Assembly (NCBI RefSeq): GCF_000384315.1
Contig: NZ_ARVW01000001.1
Span: 1,807,746 to 1,871,745, forward strand
DNA length: 64,000 nucleotides
Reading direction: 5' to 3'
From: Amycolatopsis nigrescens CSC17Ta-90
GTDB lineage: Bacteria; Actinomycetota; Actinomycetes; Mycobacteriales; Pseudonocardiaceae
Shown here: positions 24,782-34,782 of the stretch, in pieces
Layout of the letters: each line of letters begins with the position of its first letter
Numbering within the stretch: the stretch's first letter is position 1
The notes under the pieces: model-generated
Database searches by the model: none
What the model saw: only the letters and a program-made list of their open reading frames with translations
Told to the model about the DNA's origin: nothing
Made by a program: the position numbers and the translations under genes

Positions 24782-25498
24782 TCAGATCTCCACGTCGAAC
24801 CCCATCGTGAGCTCGGCCTCGCCGGTGACCCGCAACGAGACGAACGCCGACGAGCACAACGAGCCGTTGACCTCTTTCAGGCCGGCGGGGAGATCGGCAG
24901 GGCCGGGCCGGGTGATCAGGTCGAAGCCCGCGTCCAGAATCGCGCGGATTCGTGGCACCGCGCAGGTGACGGCCATCAGGCGGTCGGTGTCGGTATGGGA
25001 GATGTGCAGTTCCACGGTTTCGGTGGCATAGGCGGCCCGCAGGAACTCCTGGGTGTTCCCCGATTCGAGCAGCAGGCCGGTGTCCAGGTCGAAATCCATC
25101 GACGGGAGCAGCAGCGAAGCTCGCAGGAAGCCTTCGTGCGCGTCGAGGTACAGCGACGCGCCCTCCTCCCGGATCGCCTCGTCCAGTCCGTCCAGCTCGG
25201 GCCGGAGGTCCGGAGTCAGGCAGACGAGGATGGCGGCGCGCCCGCCGGAACCCAGGTAGACCGCCGAGCCCGCTTCGGCGAACGTGTAGTACGGCGCGTT
25301 GAAGCGCACCGCCCCGGTGCCGGCCGGATACGTCGCGCGGACCTGCGCCTCCGCCCCGTCGGTGAAGCTCGGTTCGGCGATCGGCGGCAACCGGCGCCCG
25401 CCGACGACAAGGCCCGGCCGGTGGAACGTTCCGGTCAGCACCGCCGGATCGAACGCCACGACCGAGATCGGCCCCTTCTTTCTTCGCCACCAAGCCAT
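24782..25498 (-). CDS. Conserved protein of unknown function
   Basis: A 238-residue protein with a basic start (MAWWRRKKGPISVVAFDP) and alternating beta strands; no signal peptide or membrane helix. Distinct stretches are YYTFAEAGSAVYLGSGGRAA and SMDFDLDTGLLLESGNTQEF. I recognise no family. It lies directly downstream of the large nSTAND/WD40 gene on the same strand (40 bases apart), so the two may be cotranscribed. Codon use matches the neighbourhood. Confidence 0.7.
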   Translation of the reverse strand: MAWWRRKKGPISVVAFDPAVLTGTFHRPGLVVGGRRLPPIAEPSFTDGAEAQVRATYPAGTGAVRFNAPYYTFAEAGSAVYLGSGGRAAILVCLTPDLRPELDGLDEAIREEGASLYLDAHEGFLRASLLLPSMDFDLDTGLLLESGNTQEFLRAAYATETVELHISHTDTDRLMAVTCAVPRIRAILDAGFDLITRPGPADLPAGLKEVNGSLCSSAFVSLRVTGEAELTMGFDVEI

Positions 25499-25538
25499 TG
25501 CCGCAAGCTACTCAGCAGGCGCGGGACCGGTCCCGAGT

Positions 25539-28286
25539 TCACCGGCAACCGAGGCCGGCGAGGTCCGTGGCGCCGCCGTCGGCGAGGTTCCGGCAGACCT
25601 CCTCGACCGCGCGTTCCGGCCGGATCCGCCAGAGCGCGACATCGGTGTCCTGGCCGCCGGCGGCCAGGATGCTGCCGTCCGGGGAGAACGCCAGGTCGTT
25701 GGGCGCGCCGACCAGCCCGGTGGCGTTGGCCAGCAGGCTGCCGTCGTCGACGTTCCACAGCCGGACGATCGCGTCGTCGGTGGTGCCCGAGGCCAGCGTC
25801 CGGCCGTCCGGGGAGAACGCCAGGTCGCGCACGGCGGACGGGTGCCGGACCCCGAAGTCGCGCAGCACTTCGCCGTTGGCCGGGTCGCGGAGCTGGATCT
25901 GCCGGTCTCCGCCCGCGGTGGCCATGATCCGCCCGTCCGGGCTGATCGCAAGCCCGGTCATCAGCTCCGAACCGGTGGAGGCCGCCCATGCCTCGGTGAA
26001 GTCGGTGGTGCGCCAGGTCCGCAGCATCGTGGTGATCGAAACCCCTTCGTCGGCGACCTGCGAATCGGCCGTGGTCGCGGTGAGGTTCGCGCCGTCCGGG
26101 GAGAAAACCATGCTCTGGACGGAGAACTCGCCCAGTTCGATCGTCTGGCGTTCGGCGAGGGTCGCGGTGTCCAGGATGTGGATGCGGTAGTCGTCCGGAG
26201 TGTCGTCGCCGACCGCGAGCGGCAGGCCGGAGGCCACCGCGATCAGCTTCCCGTCCGGTGAGACGACCATGTCGCCGCGCAGTTCCCTGCCAGGCAGGGG
26301 AAGTGCTCGCACCTGGCCGTCCGGTTCGGTGACCCGCAGGGCGCCCTTCTGGATGGCGTCCACCCTGGTGCCGTCCGGGCCGTAGCGCAGGGTGCCGGTG
26401 AGGCTGCCGGCCGAGTGGAACTGCTCCTTCTTCTCGCCGGTGCCCGGATCCCAGAGGTGCACCAGGCCGTCGCCGTCGGTGGCGGCGACCGTCTTCCCGT
26501 CCGGGGCGAACGCGATGCTGATCACCGATCCGGTCGGGCGGGTGTACCAGGAAGTGTTGCGCTGCCAGCGGGTTATCGTCCCGTTCCCGGCCGCCGCGGC
26601 CACCGTCCTGCCGTCCCCGGACACCGCGATGTCCATCACCGTGTCCCGGTCCCACGCCTGGTTGCCGATCCGCTGGCGGCTGCTCATGTCCCAGCGCTGG
26701 ATCTCCGCTCCGCTGCCCGCCATCAGGCGCAGCCCGTCCGGGGTGAACGCCAGCGTCCCCGGCCCGAAACCGCCGCCCAGCTTGATCGGGTCCTCGCGCT
26801 CCCCCGTTTCGCTGTCCCACAGCCGGATGATGACGTCGTTCTGGCTGCTGGTGGCCAGCAGACCGGCACCGAAAGCGACCCGGAGGGCGCCCTCGGCCGG
26901 ATGCTCGGCGAGCTGGGTGACCAGGGTGGCGGCTGTGGCGTTATCGGCCCGCCACAGCTCCACGGTGCCGCCTTGGCGTGCCACGGCCAGCCGGCTGGAG
27001 TCCCCGTTGAAGGCGAGATCTTGGATTATTTCACCGTTGCCGGGAAACCGTTGCAGCTCGTCGCCACTGAGCGGAGTCCAGGTGACCACCGGAAGATCCC
27101 CGTCCAGGCCGACCGCCGCGACGCCCCGCCCATCCGGACGCCAGGCCACCTGGAAGACCCCCGGCAGCGTGCGGACGAGGCGTCCGCTGGGCACTTCCCA
27201 GATCCGCACCCCGTCGTTCTCCGCCGACGCGGTGGCCAGCATTGAACCGTCCGGAGAGAACTCCACGTCGGATATTTCTTCGGTGTGCCCGGCGAAGTCG
27301 GCGTCCAGCGGCCGGTTGGCGCGGACGTCCCACACCACGACCCTGCCCTGGGGCCCGCCAACGGCCGCCAGGTCGCCGGTCGGGCTGAGGTCCATGCTCA
27401 AGGCCGAGTTGAGCCCGGAGGCGAAGGTCGCCGGATAGGTCAGCATCGACGCCGAGAGCAGGGCGCCGCGCGATTCCGCGGTGGGGCCGGCCTGCCACGC
27501 CGACAGGGCCTTCCGCATCGACTCGCCGGGGTCGGCGTCGGCGTTCAGCAGCGACTCCGCGGCGAACTGCCGGGACAGCGCGCTCAGCCGGTCGCGTTCC
27601 GCGTCGTTGCGCGCCACCAGCGCGACCACCCCCGCGGTCAGCGCGGCCACCAGCAGCACGGCGAGCCCTGCGACCAGCCCGCGCAGCCGGCGCGTGGAGC
27701 GCTGCTGTGCCCGCGCACTGGCCTGCAGGAACTCGCGTTCGCCGTCGGTCAGGTCGGTGCGCCCGTCGGCCCAATCCTGCGCGGACGCCAACCGCGCGCC
27801 CCGGTACAGCGCGCCTTCGTCGCGGCCGTTTTCCGTCCAGTACCGCACCGCTTCGTCGAGTTGCTGGCGCACCAGCAGGCCGTGCCGGTCCTGCTCCACC
27901 CACTCCCGCAGCCGCGGCCACGCGGTGAGCAGTGCTTCGTGGCTGAGCTGCGCGCTGTCCTGGTCCGCGGTCACCAGCCGGGCTTCGATCAGCGGGCCGA
28001 GCACTTCCGGGTCCAGCTCGCGCTGGTCGGCGCGGCGGCGGACCACCCCACCGCCGTCCACGACGGTCACCATCCGCAGCAGGGCCTGCCGCAGTGCTTC
28101 CCGGCCGGATTCGTCGAGCGCATCGAAAATCCGCTCGGCGGTGCCGGACACCGCGTGCTCGATCCCGCCCGTTTCCAAATATCCTTGTGCGGTAAGGGTT
28201 TTACCCCGCCGGTTCCGCCAGGTGGCCAGTAGCGCGTGCGCCAGCAGCGGCAGCGCGCCGGGGTCGTAGTCGATCCCTTCGCGCAC
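25539..28286 (-). pseudogene. nSTAND/WD40 protein, C-terminal part after frameshift
   Basis: This frame holds about 915 residues that continue the ATPase encoded at 28201-29739. It begins in the winged-helix/AAA lid region (IDYDPGALPLLAHALLATW, SHEALLTAWPRLREWVEQD), then one transmembrane helix (LRGLVAGLAVLLVAALTAGV), the linker typical of nSTAND1 proteins (DRLSALSRQFAAESLLNA), and a long series of WD40 repeats (DVEFSPDGSMLATASAEND, AFAPDGKTVAATDGDG, AFSPDGRTLASGTTDDA), enough for one or two propellers. There is no ribosome site at its first ATG, so it is normally translated only as part of a fusion. The joining point is the five-C run at 28286-28290; removing one C restores a single frame of roughly 1400 residues. 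Confidence 0.8.
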
Positions 28287-29739
28287 CCCCGAGGTCGGCC
28301 ACCAGCCGTTCGGCGAGCCCGGATTCCACCGCCAGCCCCGCCTTCGCGGCGGGTTCGGTCACCACGCGGTGCAGTTCGGCCGGGGTCATCGGGCCCAGCA
28401 CGAACTGGTCCGGCAGCGCCGGTGCGAGGGGCTCCAGCCTGGTGCACTGCTCGTAGAAGTCCGCCCGGACCGCCAGCACCACCAGTGCCGGCCCGGCATG
28501 GGCCAGCGCGGTGGCGAAGGCCAGCCGTTCGCCCGCGTCGGCGCACTGGGTGAACAACTCCTCGAACTGGTCCACCACGATCACCAGCCGGGCCGACTCC
28601 GTACCGCTGGCGAGCGCGGCCTGCCTGGCGAGCGCGCCGAATCCGGCCGGTGCCTCCCGCAGCTGCCGCGCCACGGCGACGGCGGAAACGCCGGCCAGCG
28701 TTGCGACCCTGGCGGCCAGTTCGTCGAGCGGGTTCGCGCCAGGGGTCAGCAACAGTCGGGGCCAGGCCGCGGAGTCCGCAGCGGGTAGGTCGCCGGCGGC
28801 GAGCGCGGGCAGCAGACCGGCGCGCAGCAACGAGGACTTCCCGGCGCCGGAAGCACCCACGAGCACCAGCGGGCCGGAGCCGTCGAGCCGTTCGGCCAGC
28901 CTGGCCAGCAGCTCGGCGACCGCGTTCTCCCTGCCGTGGAACCATTCGGCATCGCCGAACTGGAAACTGGTGAGGCCGGGGTACGGGCACGGCCCGTCGG
29001 ACGGCGGCTCGGGCTTTTCCCGCTCGTCGGTGCCGCCGGGCCTGAGCCATTGCCGCACCTTGGTCACCGCGACCAGGAAACGGTGCGTGACGTCGCCCTG
29101 CTCGCGTTGTTCGGTGCGCGCCAGCAGCAGCTCGCGCTGCACGTCGCCAAGTGTCCTTGTCGACTCGGCCAGCGCCTGCTTCAGCTCGGTGAGCATCCAC
29201 CTGAACTCGTCGAAGTCGTTGCCCAGCACCGCGATCGCGCCGACCAGCTGCTGGTGCAGGTCGCGCGCGTGGGTGGCGGATTCGGTCAGTGCCGCGGAGA
29301 TACCGTCCACCGCACGCAGCACCTGGCCCACCTCGCCGCGCAGGTGCAGGGTCTCGTCGTCGGAGGCTTCCAGCCGCGACAGCAGTTCCTCGGCGACCGC
29401 GTCCCGCCACTGCTCGTCCGACGGCTCCACACCCTGTCGGCGCATCCGGTCGGCGGTTTCGGAGAGCAGGTTCGCCAGGTAGTTGCCGCCCATCCCGCCG
29501 AGCTGGTCGAGTGCGGTGCCGAAGGCGTCCGCACCGCCCAGCGCGGAACCCGCGATAGGCGCCACCGCGGCCGCGGTGAGAAAGGCGTACATCCCGTACG
29601 GGGTCGCCTTGCGCAGCCCGCGGCCGGTGCCCTGGCCCGCCGCGCGGACCCATTCCCGCACGCCGCGCCTTGCCTTCCGGCCGGCCTCCTGTACTTCTTC
29701 CCCCTGGTCGTCGACATCGCCTTCGAATGCCGGTGGCAT
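28201..29739 (-). pseudogene. nSTAND ATPase, N-terminal part before frameshift
   Basis: The ATPase half of a large signal-transduction NTPase. Residues about 1-230 are a hydrophobic and then helical N-terminal region (YGMYAFLTAAAVAPIAG, DEFRWMLTELKQALAEST). The segment YPGLTSFQFGDAEWFHGREN opens the STAND domain, Walker A is LVGASGAGKSSLLRAG near residue 295, and Walker B is LVIVVDQFEELFTQC near 385. After LAERLVADLGG the frame becomes Arg/Ala-rich nonsense until the stop at 28201, while the true continuation is in the next frame. ATG 29739 has GAGAGGGG nearby. With a WD40 C-terminus such proteins are sensors or conflict/regulatory ATPases. Either a recent mutation, a slip at the five-C run or a sequencing error breaks the gene. 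Confidence 0.8.
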
Positions 29740-29829
29740 TGAACCCCTCTCGTCGAACGCAGCCAAAGTAGCCACGTACGCGAGCAGCCGTCACCGTACT
29801 TTTGCCCACACCGCAAGCGATCCGTTCGC

Positions 29830-32800
29830 TCAGGAGCTGCGCCGGCTGCCCGCGAGGCGCAGGGCCACCCCGGCGAGCAGGAGCACGATCGCGCCGATGA
29901 GCAGATCGGTGATCCGGGCGCCGGTGTCGGCGAGCGCTCCCGGATCCGGCTGACCGGGCGGAACCGGGGGTTTCGTGCCGGGGGGCTGGGGCGGGGTTGT
30001 CTCGGGGTCGACCTCGGTGTCGGTGGAGCAGCCCGCTTCGGTGCCGGTGACGCAGTTGGCGCCCGGCGTGCTGGAGACGACCCCGTTTCGCAGGTGCCGG
30101 TCGCCGGTGAGGTCCGGTTTGACGGTGAGCGAGTAGCTGATCGTCACCGTCTGCCCGACCCCGAGCGGTCCGCGCCAGGCGAGCCGCGGGACGGCCAGTT
30201 CGACGGTGCCGGCGGTGGCCTGCACGTCGCCGTTGTAGCTCGCGTCGTCGAGCACATCGGTGAGGTCGTCGGTGAAGGCAGCCTCTTCGTAGCCGGCCTT
30301 GCCGGTGTTGGTGACCGTGATGGTGTAGCTGACCTTGTCGCCCGGTTGCACGGCGGTGGGTTCCGCGTGCTTGGCGATGACCATCGAGCGCACCGGTGTT
30401 TCGGTGCCGCAGTCCGGATCGGGCTCTCCCCTTGCCGTCAACGCGGTCAGTGCCGTCAGTGCAGTTGCTGCCGGTTCCGGGAGCGGGCAGTTGGTGTCGT
30501 CCTGGCTGGTGACCGCGTTGCCGAGCACCTGATCGCCCTGGGGCGGGCGGCCAACGGTGACCGAGTAGCGGATGGTGATCTCCGCCCCGGCCTCGACCGT
30601 GCCCGTCCAGCTCAAGTACGGCCGCTGGTAGTCGACCGTGCCGCCGGTGGTTTTCGCGTCGTTGTTGTAGACGGCGTCGTCGAGCACCCCGGTCAAATCA
30701 TCGGTGAACGAGGCGTCCTGGTAGGCGGCTTGGCCGGTGTTGCGGACGGTCACGGTGTAGCCGACCGTGCCGCCGGGGGCCGCGGGTGACGGCTCGGCGG
30801 ACTTGGTGATCTTCAGCTTGGGCGCGGGCAGCTGGGTGCGGCAGTCCGGGTCGGTGGAGTCTTTCGCGCAGTTCGAGCCTGGCGCGGTGACCACGTTGGT
30901 CAGCCGGTGATCGCCGGCGTTGGTGACGGTGACCGAGTAGGTGATGGTCGCGGTGGCGCCCTTGGCCAGCGGACCGGTCCAGGTCAGCTTCGGCGAAGCG
31001 AAAGCGACAGTGCCCGAATCGGCGCGCGCGTCGTCGTTGTAGGTCGCGTCGTCGAGCACCCCGGACAGATCGTCGCTGAAGGAAGCGGCCCGGTAATCCG
31101 CCTCGCCGACGTTCTCCACGGTGATCGTGTAGGTGACGGTGTCGCCCGTCTTGATCTCGGCCGGCGAACCGCGTTTGGTGACCTTCAGTGCGGGCAGCGG
31201 CGTATCGGTACCGCAGTCCGGGTCGGTTGCGCCCGGCGGGCAGTTGGTGTCGTCGGTGCCGGTGACCACGTTCTTCAGTCGCTTGTCGCCCTGCGGCGGG
31301 CTGTGCACGGTGACGGTGTAGACGATGTTGACCGCCTCGTCGACCTCCACGTCACCGGTCCAGGTCAGCACCGGCGCGCGGTAGGAAACGGCCCCGTCGG
31401 TCGCCTCCGCATCGTTGTTGTAGGTGGCGTCGTCAAGCACCCCGGACAGATCGTCGGTGACCTGGGCGCCGGTGTACTTCACCTTGCCGTCGTTGACCAC
31501 CTGGATGTTGTAGGTGATCGTGTCGCCGGGCTGCGGGTCCGCCGGGTACGCGATCTTGCTGATGTTCAGCTCCGCGATCGGAGTGACCGGATTGCACTCC
31601 GGCTTGGTGTTGCCGGGAGGGCAGCCGGAACCGTCCGGACCGGTGATCGCGTTGCGCAGCTCGTTGTCGCCGTCGGGCGGTGTCCCGACGGTCACCGAGT
31701 AGGTGATGGTGACGGTTTCGCCCGCGGCCAGATCGTGCACCCAGCTCAGGGTGGGCTCGGTGTAGGTCACCGTGCCGACGGTGGCCGTGGCGTCGTCGTT
31801 GTAGGCGGCGTCGTCCAGCGCGCCGGACAGGTCATCGGTGAAACGCGCGCCCGGGTAGGCGCCCGTGCCCGGATTGTGCGCGGTCACCGTGTACGTGACC
31901 CGCTGGCCGGGCTTGGCGGTGGCCGGGTCCGCGGTCTTGACCAGCTCCAGCAGCCCGATCCGGGTGTCGGTCGAGCAGTCCGGGTCGGTGCCGTCCTCCG
32001 GGCAGGTGGAACCGTCCGGGCCGGTGACCAGGTTGCGCAGCCGCTTGTCCCCGGCGGGCGGGGTGCCGACCGTGACCGAGTACGTCACCGTCACGGTCTC
32101 GCCCTTGGCGACGTCGCCGGTCCAGGAAAGCCGCTTCGCACCGGCGTCGTACGACGTGCTGCCCGTCGTCGCGGTGACGTTGTCGTCCCAGGCGGCGTCG
32201 TCGAGCACCCCGGACAGATCGTCGCTGAAGGACGCGCCCGGGTAATCGGCCTCGCCGGTGTTGCGCACGGTCACCGTGTACGTGACCCGTTCGCCCGGCT
32301 TCGCGTCCGGCTTGTCCGCCACCTTCTTGATTTCGACCGCGCCCACCGGAATCTCGCTGGTGCAGTCCGGATCGGTGCTCTCGGGCTGGCAGGTGGAGCC
32401 CTCGGGGCCGGTGACCGCATTCCGCAGCTTCCGGTCACCCGTCGGTGGAACGTGCAGCGTCACGGTGTAGTTGATGGTCACCGTCTGACCGGCCGGGATG
32501 TCGCCGGTCCAGCTCAGTTTCGCCACCGCGGGGTCGTAGGACGTGCTGCCCGTCGTCGCGGTGACGTCGTCGTTCCAGGCCGCGTCGTCGACCACGCCGG
32601 ACAGGTCGTCGGTCAGCGTGACCCCGTTCGCGGCCGCCCCGCCGACGTTCTCCGCGGTGATCGTGTACGTGACGGTGTCCCCCGGTTTGACCGTGGCCGG
32701 GGACGCCGACTTCTTCACCACCAGACCGCTGACCGGCTCGTCCGTGCCGCAGCCGGGGTCCGTGCCGCCCGGCGGGCAGGTGGAGCCGTCCGGGCCCACC

Positions 32801-34515
32801 ACCTGGTTGGTCAGCCGCCGATTGCCGCCGGGCGGATTGTCGACCGTCACCGAGTAGGTGATGGTGACCGTGCCGCCCTGGGGCACATCGCCGGCCCAGC
32901 GCAGTTTCCGGCCCGCGCCGTCGTAGGTCAGCGTGCCGGCCGGGGCGCCGTCGGAGCCGGTCGCCGTGGCGTCATCGCGGTAGGTGGCGTCGTCGAGCAC
33001 GTCCGCCAGGTCGTCGGTGACCGTGGCACCGGTCCAGTCGGCCGTGCCGTCGTTGGTCAGGGTCACGGTGTAGGTGACGGTGTCGCCGGGGCCGGGCTCG
33101 TCCGGTGTGCCGCTCTTCGCGATCTTCAGCAGCGCCACCGGCGTTTCGGACGAGCAGTCCGGATCGGTGCCGCCCTCGGCGCAGTTGCTCTCCGGTGCCG
33201 TCACGGTGTTCTTCAGCAGCTTGTCCCCGCCGGGCGGGGCGCCGACGGTAACCGAATAGGTGACGGTGACCGTCGCGCCCGGCGCGATATCGCCGGTCCA
33301 GCTCAGCTTTGCCGACCCGCTGTCGTAGCCGGGCTGGGTGGGGGTGTCGGTGCCGCCCGTGCTGGCCACGGCGTCGTTGTTGTAGCCGGCGTCGTCGATC
33401 ACCCCGGACAGGTCATCGGTGACCGTGGCGGTCGCCGGCCCGTTGCCCTCGTTCGTCACGGTCAGCGTGTAGCGCACCGTATCCCCCGGCTTCGCGGTCG
33501 CCGGGGTCGCGCTCTTGCGGACGACCAGATTCTCGGTCAGGTTCGGCGCGACCGAGCAGCTGGCCAGATCGGTGATCGGCCACGAACCGCCGGACTCGGA
33601 CTTGATGCGCCCGACCTGGTTGTTCTGCGCGTTACCACCGGCGACCTGAACCGACACCCCGGTACTCGGGTCCACTTTGTACAGTGCACCACCGTAGTAG
33701 CCCAGGTAGATCGAGCCGTTGAAGTAGGCCATGCCGTAGTTGTTGAAGCCGTTGGCCGACCCCGGCCCGGTCACCCGCACCGCCTGGGTCGTGGTGCCAG
33801 TGGCCGGGTCCAGCCGGTAGACGTAGGTCGACCCGCCGTAGCTGATGCCGTAGTAGGCACCCCCGTCGGAGTCCACGAACAGGTCGGGCACCAGGGTGCC
33901 GCCCGCGAAGACCGGATCGTTCGACGGCACCGACGTCAGGTTCTGACCCCTTGTCCACACCGTCGTCGCGCCGGTCGCCATGTCCATTCCGAACAGTTTC
34001 GGCGCGCCACCGTTCTGCGCCCCGTACAGCATTCCGCTGTCCGGGTCCGCGGTGAGGCCACCCCAGTTCACCCCGGACGGCAGGTCCCGCGTCGCGCCGC
34101 CGGCGATCTCGTCGGTCACCGTGCCGGTACCCGAAACTTGCTTGTACAGCTTCAGGTTCCCGGTGGTGTAGCTGGAGTAGAACGCCGCCGCCGCGCCGGT
34201 GTCCGGGTCCTTGCCCATCGCCATGTTGGTCGCCCAGTACTCCGGCAGCCCGGTGCCAAGCCGCTTGCTGATCACCGTGTTCTCGATGGTCGCGTCACCC
34301 GAGGTGTCGGTGCGGAACTGCATGCCCGAGCGGATGTTGCTGTGGTAGAGGTGCGCACAGTCGAAAGTGGACGGATTCTGCTCGGCTTCCACCGGCCAGG
34401 TCGCCGCGTCCGCCTGCCCGGAGCCCAGCATCAGCACCGAAGAGGCCACTGCCACGGCGAGCACCGAAGACCACACTCGCCGCCCGAGTCGGCCGGCACC
34501 AGCCACCGAGATCAC
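29830..34515 (-). CDS. Surface protein with nine DUF11 repeats and LADTG sorting signal
   Basis: A 1561-residue wall protein. The signal peptide ends near GQADAATWPV. Residues about 45-325 form a propeller-like domain (GLTADPDSGMLYGAQNGG, AYYGISYGGSTYVYRLDP). From about 327 to 1480 there are nine copies of a DUF11 Ig-like repeat of about 130 residues, each with PGDTVTYTITVxNxG, TDDLSGVLDDA, LSWTGD, TYSVTV, and a C-terminal pair of Cys in an NCxxGxTDPDC motif that could form a disulfide. A Pro-rich stretch precedes LADTG (residues 1528-1532), a hydrophobic helix and a basic tail, the LAxTG signal used by actinobacterial class E sortases. GTG 34515 has GGAG upstream. It probably forms a long stalk on the cell surface. 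Repeat eight carries a Thr-Ala-Leu microrepeat insertion. Confidence 0.9.
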   Translation of the reverse strand: MISVAGAGRLGRRVWSSVLAVAVASSVLMLGSGQADAATWPVEAEQNPSTFDCAHLYHSNIRSGMQFRTDTSGDATIENTVISKRLGTGLPEYWATNMAMGKDPDTGAAAAFYSSYTTGNLKLYKQVSGTGTVTDEIAGGATRDLPSGVNWGGLTADPDSGMLYGAQNGGAPKLFGMDMATGATTVWTRGQNLTSVPSNDPVFAGGTLVPDLFVDSDGGAYYGISYGGSTYVYRLDPATGTTTQAVRVTGPGSANGFNNYGMAYFNGSIYLGYYGGALYKVDPSTGVSVQVAGGNAQNNQVGRIKSESGGSWPITDLASCSVAPNLTENLVVRKSATPATAKPGDTVRYTLTVTNEGNGPATATVTDDLSGVIDDAGYNNDAVASTGGTDTPTQPGYDSGSAKLSWTGDIAPGATVTVTYSVTVGAPPGGDKLLKNTVTAPESNCAEGGTDPDCSSETPVALLKIAKSGTPDEPGPGDTVTYTVTLTNDGTADWTGATVTDDLADVLDDATYRDDATATGSDGAPAGTLTYDGAGRKLRWAGDVPQGGTVTITYSVTVDNPPGGNRRLTNQVVGPDGSTCPPGGTDPGCGTDEPVSGLVVKKSASPATVKPGDTVTYTITAENVGGAAANGVTLTDDLSGVVDDAAWNDDVTATTGSTSYDPAVAKLSWTGDIPAGQTVTINYTVTLHVPPTGDRKLRNAVTGPEGSTCQPESTDPDCTSEIPVGAVEIKKVADKPDAKPGERVTYTVTVRNTGEADYPGASFSDDLSGVLDDAAWDDNVTATTGSTSYDAGAKRLSWTGDVAKGETVTVTYSVTVGTPPAGDKRLRNLVTGPDGSTCPEDGTDPDCSTDTRIGLLELVKTADPATAKPGQRVTYTVTAHNPGTGAYPGARFTDDLSGALDDAAYNDDATATVGTVTYTEPTLSWVHDLAAGETVTITYSVTVGTPPDGDNELRNAITGPDGSGCPPGNTKPECNPVTPIAELNISKIAYPADPQPGDTITYNIQVVNDGKVKYTGAQVTDDLSGVLDDATYNNDAEATDGAVSYRAPVLTWTGDVEVDEAVNIVYTVTVHSPPQGDKRLKNVVTGTDDTNCPPGATDPDCGTDTPLPALKVTKRGSPAEIKTGDTVTYTITVENVGEADYRAASFSDDLSGVLDDATYNDDARADSGTVAFASPKLTWTGPLAKGATATITYSVTVTNAGDHRLTNVVTAPGSNCAKDSTDPDCRTQLPAPKLKITKSAEPSPAAPGGTVGYTVTVRNTGQAAYQDASFTDDLTGVLDDAVYNNDAKTTGGTVDYQRPYLSWTGTVEAGAEITIRYSVTVGRPPQGDQVLGNAVTSQDDTNCPLPEPAATALTALTALTARGEPDPDCGTETPVRSMVIAKHAEPTAVQPGDKVSYTITVTNTGKAGYEEAAFTDDLTDVLDDASYNGDVQATAGTVELAVPRLAWRGPLGVGQTVTISYSLTVKPDLTGDRHLRNGVVSSTPGANCVTGTEAGCSTDTEVDPETTPPQPPGTKPPVPPGQPDPGALADTGARITDLLIGAIVLLLAGVALRLAGSRRSS

Positions 34516-34610
34516 AGCATCACTCCGGCCCGTCGGCGAACAGTTGGATCACAGGCAACCAACGCCCCTCGCCCCCGGCAACTCCAGTTCACCCGACCGA
34601 GTTCGGTGCG

Positions 34611-34745
34611 ATGGAGACCGGGGGGAACTTCACCAACGAAACGGCTACGGTCTATTCGGACACCACCTGCGACGGCGATGTGACCGGGATCGTGCACCCA
34701 CGCTCACGCATGGTTGTCGAGGGCGGGAGCATCTACGTTCCTTGA
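34611..34745 (+). pseudogene. Possible orphan 3' end of a gene
   Basis: The 44-codon frame from ATG 34611 to TGA 34745 reads like natural protein (NFTNETATVYSDTTCDGDV, RSRMVVEGGSIYVP) and keeps GC-rich third positions. The open frame continues upstream without a convincing ribosome site and into the divergent gene start. I read it as either a very small protein or the remaining C-terminal end of a lost gene. Evidence is weak, and nothing else is supported between 34516 and 34782. Confidence 0.3.
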
Positions 34746-34782
34746 TCATCAAGCGGAGCTGGCGGCCGGCCCGATCACGCGG

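Noticed and set aside
29830..34515. CRISPR array
   Set aside because: The periodic sequence here is about 390 bases per unit and coding; no short direct repeats with unique spacers were seen anywhere in the window.
29830..34683. Plus-strand frames across the DUF11 gene
   Set aside because: They repeat with the antisense periodicity of the DUF11 repeats and are complements of repetitive coding DNA, not genes.
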